Source of the DNA: Bacillus sp. es.036
GTDB lineage: Bacteria > Bacillota > Bacilli > Bacillales > Guptibacillaceae
Reading direction: 5' to 3'
DNA length: 64,000 bases
Assembly (NCBI RefSeq): GCF_002563635.1
Contig: NZ_PDIZ01000001.1
Coordinates: 682,001 to 746,000, forward strand
The position numbers and the translations under genes were made by a program. Under the pieces are notes generated by a model. That model saw only the letters and a list, made by a program, of their open reading frames with translations. It ran no database searches and was not told the DNA's origin. Each line of letters opens with the position of its first letter. Position 1 is the stretch's first letter. Positions 61,901 to 64,000 of the stretch are shown one piece after another.

Positions 61901-62347
61901 TCTGAACAGCTCGAACAAGTGAGTCTCGACGCCTCACAAAAACTTGGTGATCTAACCTCCCAAAGGTATGCGATTGAGGTTGATTCAGCTGGAGGTTTCT
62001 TAATTCGAGATGATGCGAATGGAGGAGTGAAGCGACCTGTTTCCACCTTATCTGGAGGCGAAACGTTCTTAACCTCTCTTGCGCTCGCACTTGCTCTCTC
62101 TGGACAAATCCAACTAAGGGGAGCGCATCCACTGCAATTTTTCTTCCTGGACGAAGGGTTTGGTACATTGGACGAATCGCTGCTAGATACGGTGATTACG
62201 GCGCTTGAAAAGTTACAAAACGAGAGTTTATCCGTGGGTGTCATCAGTCACGTTCCAGAACTTAGGGCAAGACTGCCGAGAAAAGTGATTGTCTCTCCTT
62301 CAGAACCATCTGGTCGAGGAAGTCGAATCGAAATGGAATCGTTGTAA
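59000..62347 (+). CDS. sbcC: Nuclease SbcCD, subunit C
   Basis: A 1115-residue SMC-like ATPase. Walker A GPTGSGKSSLLDAM (~34), long coiled coils either side of a zinc hook CPVCGAKEH (Cys 534), signature LSGGETFLTSLALALALS and Walker B FFLDEGFGTLDE near the C terminus. The order addB-addA-sbcD-sbcC is that of Bacillus. Termination seems to occur ~190 nt downstream at 62533-62573. Confidence 0.97.
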   Translation: MRPITLSVSGLHSFREKQEIDFETLCQGGIFGIFGPTGSGKSSLLDAMTLALYGKVERATNNTQGIMNHAEDTLSVSFTFALSDLRYRVERTYKRSGDVSIRSANSRLIEIGEENTVLADKDRDVSQKIQEILGLTIDDFTRAVVLPQGKFAEFLSLKGTERRQMLQRLFQLEKYGDQFNRRLKSRVDEKKHQLNEVSAEQTGLGDASKEFLKEAKNAVDIADKAAQKAKEDLISADKQKEHVIEIWNLQQQLADLQAKKNTLSEGQAEIDAIEEKIAQATAAAQIKPYLDAVEATEKEVQDAKLRYEETKRVLEEMKSFFQTTKKAYEEERSNKEKQEPLLIKQINDLERGLALEKEINQLTKQLKDIEQQSTRHDKEAKAAEEETSKAQQDLKKARTLQSDLNEELTSLQVTPEKRKKMGRAQSLKQEFESLSKQLESAKIEEKKQDNEQKRLQPLYEETVKNLNEMRERYTGYYQAVLSTYHAVSSHKLTLEQHIRTVQEEVEHNERKLDESRAHAIAIRLAKGLGEGDACPVCGAKEHVHLADGEDHTAEIKDLLQQKEQTRETLKDKLQSAKQLQYQLEQMSDAMIAQEEGFNVQKDLNEVKRNFSVEEILTEMKSLAQDVRELEEKVKLLGKNIQEKQSKVSEYAYQLTQVQNELQSKTEKRMDLSKETASIEETIQKELSLSVHQIEAEVVHIEKMDQQADVIRERLSKSGPYIEAKEQRLQELQEKMQQYSVRKVELTSSIHQLSEQMKKADADYIAIVGNTSAQEGLTQVNKQLNEIRQAEKSSLEQLQHAQERYQQAERRAAADENYNNDAQLRLKKAIETYEAAEASSIFENRTQIRNAEVSQEQKLNWEKRVEAYRNEWKQTEYSIGELNKKLAGRTISEDHYNETIQHATRANEVREEALSQFAAARHHLDDVTKRHDRYMELETMRKTVSEELEKLGKLQTVFRANSFVEFIASEQLEQVSLDASQKLGDLTSQRYAIEVDSAGGFLIRDDANGGVKRPVSTLSGGETFLTSLALALALSGQIQLRGAHPLQFFFLDEGFGTLDESLLDTVITALEKLQNESLSVGVISHVPELRARLPRKVIVSPSEPSGRGSRIEMESL

Positions 62348-62378
62348 GTGCAGGTATGGTTGCGAGAATAATTCTTGT

Positions 62379-62480
62379 TAGCCAATAAATTGGGATTATA
62401 GCTAAAATATTTCGAATATGGCCAATAAAAAGGAAAAATGGCCAACTTATCAAGATTTTAGCCAATAAAGTGCCATCCCA
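62379..62480. repeat. Five-unit array of TAGCCAATAA-like motif with exact 20-nt period
   Basis: GCCAATAAA begins at 62381, 62421 and 62461, with variants GCTAAAATA at 62401 and GCCAACTTA at 62441: five units in exact 20-nt register, each preceded by TTA, ATA or ATG. It lies in the sbcC 3' region, in the 305-nt gap 62348-62652, and contains no gene. Confidence 0.75.
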
Positions 62481-62532
62481 CCCACATCGGTACTAGTCTA
62501 TAGCATAGGTATGTCTAGGTGCGTCTAAACAG

Positions 62533-62573
62533 AGAGAAAACATGTCCTTTAGACATGTTTTCTCTTTTTTTCT
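62533..62573 (+). terminator. Strong terminator downstream of sbcC
   Basis: AGAGAAAACATGTC / GACATGTTTTCTCT, a 14-bp perfect stem with a five-base loop and a run of T. Confidence 0.9.
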
Positions 62574-62652
62574 TGAAAGATACTGTCAAAATACGAGAGT
62601 TTATGTAAAAATATGAATAGTAGTTGAGGTAACTTACATAGGAGGAACATGG

Positions 62653-63303
62653 ATGTCGCATTCTATGAGACTAGTTTTAGGAAGTTTTAAACCTTATTCA
62701 CACTTTCGACCACTTCATTCAGCCTATCGGTTGAAAGGGTCATGGTGGCGCTTAATTTTACTCGCTATTTTTTCTTTTCTAATTGTTGGGATTACATCAT
62801 TTATGAACATTAAATATGCTGGAGAAATGCCAGAATATACGGGTATTGCCCCTGACGAGCGTATACTTTTTGTCCTCAGTGAAGTCATCACAGATGGTTT
62901 GCTTGGTGTTCTGACACTAATCGTCATTGTGGTAGGAGGTGCGCTACTATACTGGCCGTTTTTTCAGCAAGTTGGCTTCAAAAGACTTGCTTACATACAT
63001 AGCTATGTTGTCTTTATTCTTTTAATCGGTATGCTTCTTCAGCTACCCTTTATCCCATTTCTTCATGAACCGTCGCTCATTTCCCCGTATAGTCTAGGTG
63101 TTTACGTTGATTTGTTAACAAACATTCCATTCTGGCTGTATTTCAGCTATAGTTTGTCGCTATTTCTTGCATGGGGCACGTTTGTTCAGTATGCGGCAAT
63201 TAGGCAGAGTACTACGGTGTCCAGAGGATACGCTCTTTTCTGGATTATCATTTTGAACGTATTTATGGTTGCGATCACGGCTTATATGAGAACGGCATTT
63301 TAA
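62653..63303 (+). CDS. yknW: Yip1-domain membrane protein (YknW-like)
   Basis: A 216-residue protein with a soluble start and five hydrophobic segments (~32-50, 80-100, 115-133, 150-172 and 190-213), the Yip1 pattern. Directly followed by an HlyD-type fusion protein, it matches B. subtilis yknWX, where YknW aids assembly of the YknXYZ exporter that protects against the SdpC toxin. Homology and role are inferred from layout. AGGAGGAACATGG precedes the ATG. Confidence 0.8.
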   Translation: MSHSMRLVLGSFKPYSHFRPLHSAYRLKGSWWRLILLAIFSFLIVGITSFMNIKYAGEMPEYTGIAPDERILFVLSEVITDGLLGVLTLIVIVVGGALLYWPFFQQVGFKRLAYIHSYVVFILLIGMLLQLPFIPFLHEPSLISPYSLGVYVDLLTNIPFWLYFSYSLSLFLAWGTFVQYAAIRQSTTVSRGYALFWIIILNVFMVAITAYMRTAF

Positions 63304-63326
63304 TGAAAAAGTTGGAGGGTCAATCT

Positions 63327-64000
63327 GTGAAACGTAAGTCACTGTGGATTAGTATTAGCGTTACGCTTGTTATACTTCTTTTTATTACTGCGAACACGCT
63401 GATCATACAGAGTGTTATTGCAGGAGAGAAGAAGCTTGAGACCGTTACGGTAAAAGGGAAGACGTATCAGGAACTTTCAACTTTTGAAGGGGTCCTTATT
63501 CCAGAATTAGAGGAATCCTATTATTATCAATCATCTCGAGGGGATATCTCGAATGTGCTCGTAAAAGAAGGAGACGATGTCTCTATAGGTACGTCCCTGT
63601 TTGAATATGATGAAGGGGAGGTCGTTAATGTATCTGATTTGAAAGCACAAGTGAACAAGGCGGAAACAGCTGTTTCTGTCCTTGATGATCAGCTAAGTGA
63701 CCTTGCTGTTCAGTCATCGAGAATTGAATCGAACGAGGATCTAGAAGATGAGCAAAAGCTTCAATTACAGTTGGATGTCGAAGAACAAATAAGAGATACG
63801 GAGTATAAGAAAAGACTTGCAGAGCTTGATGTGAAAGAGTTGGAGCGCCAAATTGCTGAAGTAGATACTGAAAAAGTAGAATTATCCGTTGATTCAACGC
63901 TTGATGGAACGGTGGAGCAAGTAAACCGGACACCAGAAGACGGGGAGAGCGTCGTAACGCTATTGTCAAACAAGCTAACTGTTCAAGGTTCGGTTAATGA
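63327..64000 (+). CDS. yknX: HlyD/RND-type periplasmic-adaptor-like membrane fusion protein, partial (YknX-like)
   Basis: The first ~224 residues of a membrane fusion protein, cut by the window end. An N-terminal anchor (LWISISVTLVILLFITANTLII), a lipoyl-type half (SSRGDISNVLVKEGDDVSIGTSLFEYD), a coiled coil (~95-185) and the return lipoyl half (LSVDSTLDGTVEQVNRTPEDGESVVTL) are visible. GTG start with GGAGGG at 63314-63319. It would partner YknYZ-type ABC proteins expected just outside the window. Confidence 0.85.
   Translation, partial: MKRKSLWISISVTLVILLFITANTLIIQSVIAGEKKLETVTVKGKTYQELSTFEGVLIPELEESYYYQSSRGDISNVLVKEGDDVSIGTSLFEYDEGEVVNVSDLKAQVNKAETAVSVLDDQLSDLAVQSSRIESNEDLEDEQKLQLQLDVEEQIRDTEYKKRLAELDVKELERQIAEVDTEKVELSVDSTLDGTVEQVNRTPEDGESVVTLLSNKLTVQGSVN

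Overview
The window is about 64 kb of low-GC Firmicute chromosome from an endospore-forming member of the Bacillaceae. The evidence is a near-complete gerP germination operon, the cotJABC spore-coat operon, two sporulation-type histidine kinases, a Spo0E-family phosphatase, and Bacillus-type mntABCD, addBA-sbcDC, ykuK, yugE and yknWX homologues. Gene order differs from Bacillus subtilis, and a glyoxylate-shunt gene (aceA) is present. An environmental or alkaliphilic Bacillus relative is likely; the genus cannot be fixed from this sequence. There are no rRNA or tRNA genes, no transposases, no prophage and no CRISPR array. The accessory content is small genes, repeats and odd variants of core genes.

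Layout. 0-8.6 kb: DUF420 protein, deoD, an SDR-like protein, an M20 amidohydrolase with a PucR-type regulator, a sporulation-type kinase, and an UspA/XRE pair. 9-13 kb: the manganese ABC importer mntABCD behind an MntR-like operator, then a candidate small RNA. 13-16.6 kb: DUF1206 protein, thioredoxin-like protein, an M48 protease fused to ankyrin repeats, DinB-like protein. 16.7-19.3 kb: an operon of a 48-aa DnaJ-like zinc peptide, a truncated and degenerate malate synthase-like protein, and isocitrate lyase. 19.3-20.3 kb: two kinds of intergenic repeat and, on the minus strand, a GrdB-like protein with an in-frame TGA at its redox CxxC position (candidate selenoprotein). 20.5-26 kb: small envelope proteins, an Fe/Mn superoxide dismutase, a class A PBP with a long acidic tail, a zinc alcohol dehydrogenase whose Shine-Dalgarno is in a hairpin. 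26-28 kb: gerP operon with gerPB moved to the 3' end. 28-40 kb: small conserved genes, moaA-fdhD, an LTA-synthase-like sulfatase, an amino-acid ABC importer lacking an ATPase gene, a SurA_N lipoprotein, HD hydrolase and GNAT. 40-43 kb: Spo0E-like phosphatase next to a PAS histidine kinase. 43-48.3 kb: DUF3891, PrcB-like and unknown membrane-anchored proteins, PNPOx-like and VTT proteins. 48.4-49 kb: five tandem ~119-bp structured repeats against cotJC. 50.5-62.3 kb: addB-addA-sbcD-sbcC. 62.6-64 kb: start of a yknWX-type efflux operon, cut by the window end.

The most unusual items are: (1) the candidate selenoprotein; (2) the malate synthase-like pseudoenzyme with its mini-DnaJ peptide upstream of aceA; (3) a ~119-bp tandem repeat whose stems differ between copies but keep pairing; (4) two unrelated short-motif arrays, both with an exact 20-nt period; and (5) the Shine-Dalgarno-sequestering hairpin before the alcohol dehydrogenase. 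Start sites, motifs and hairpins were read by eye. No database search or folding program was run.
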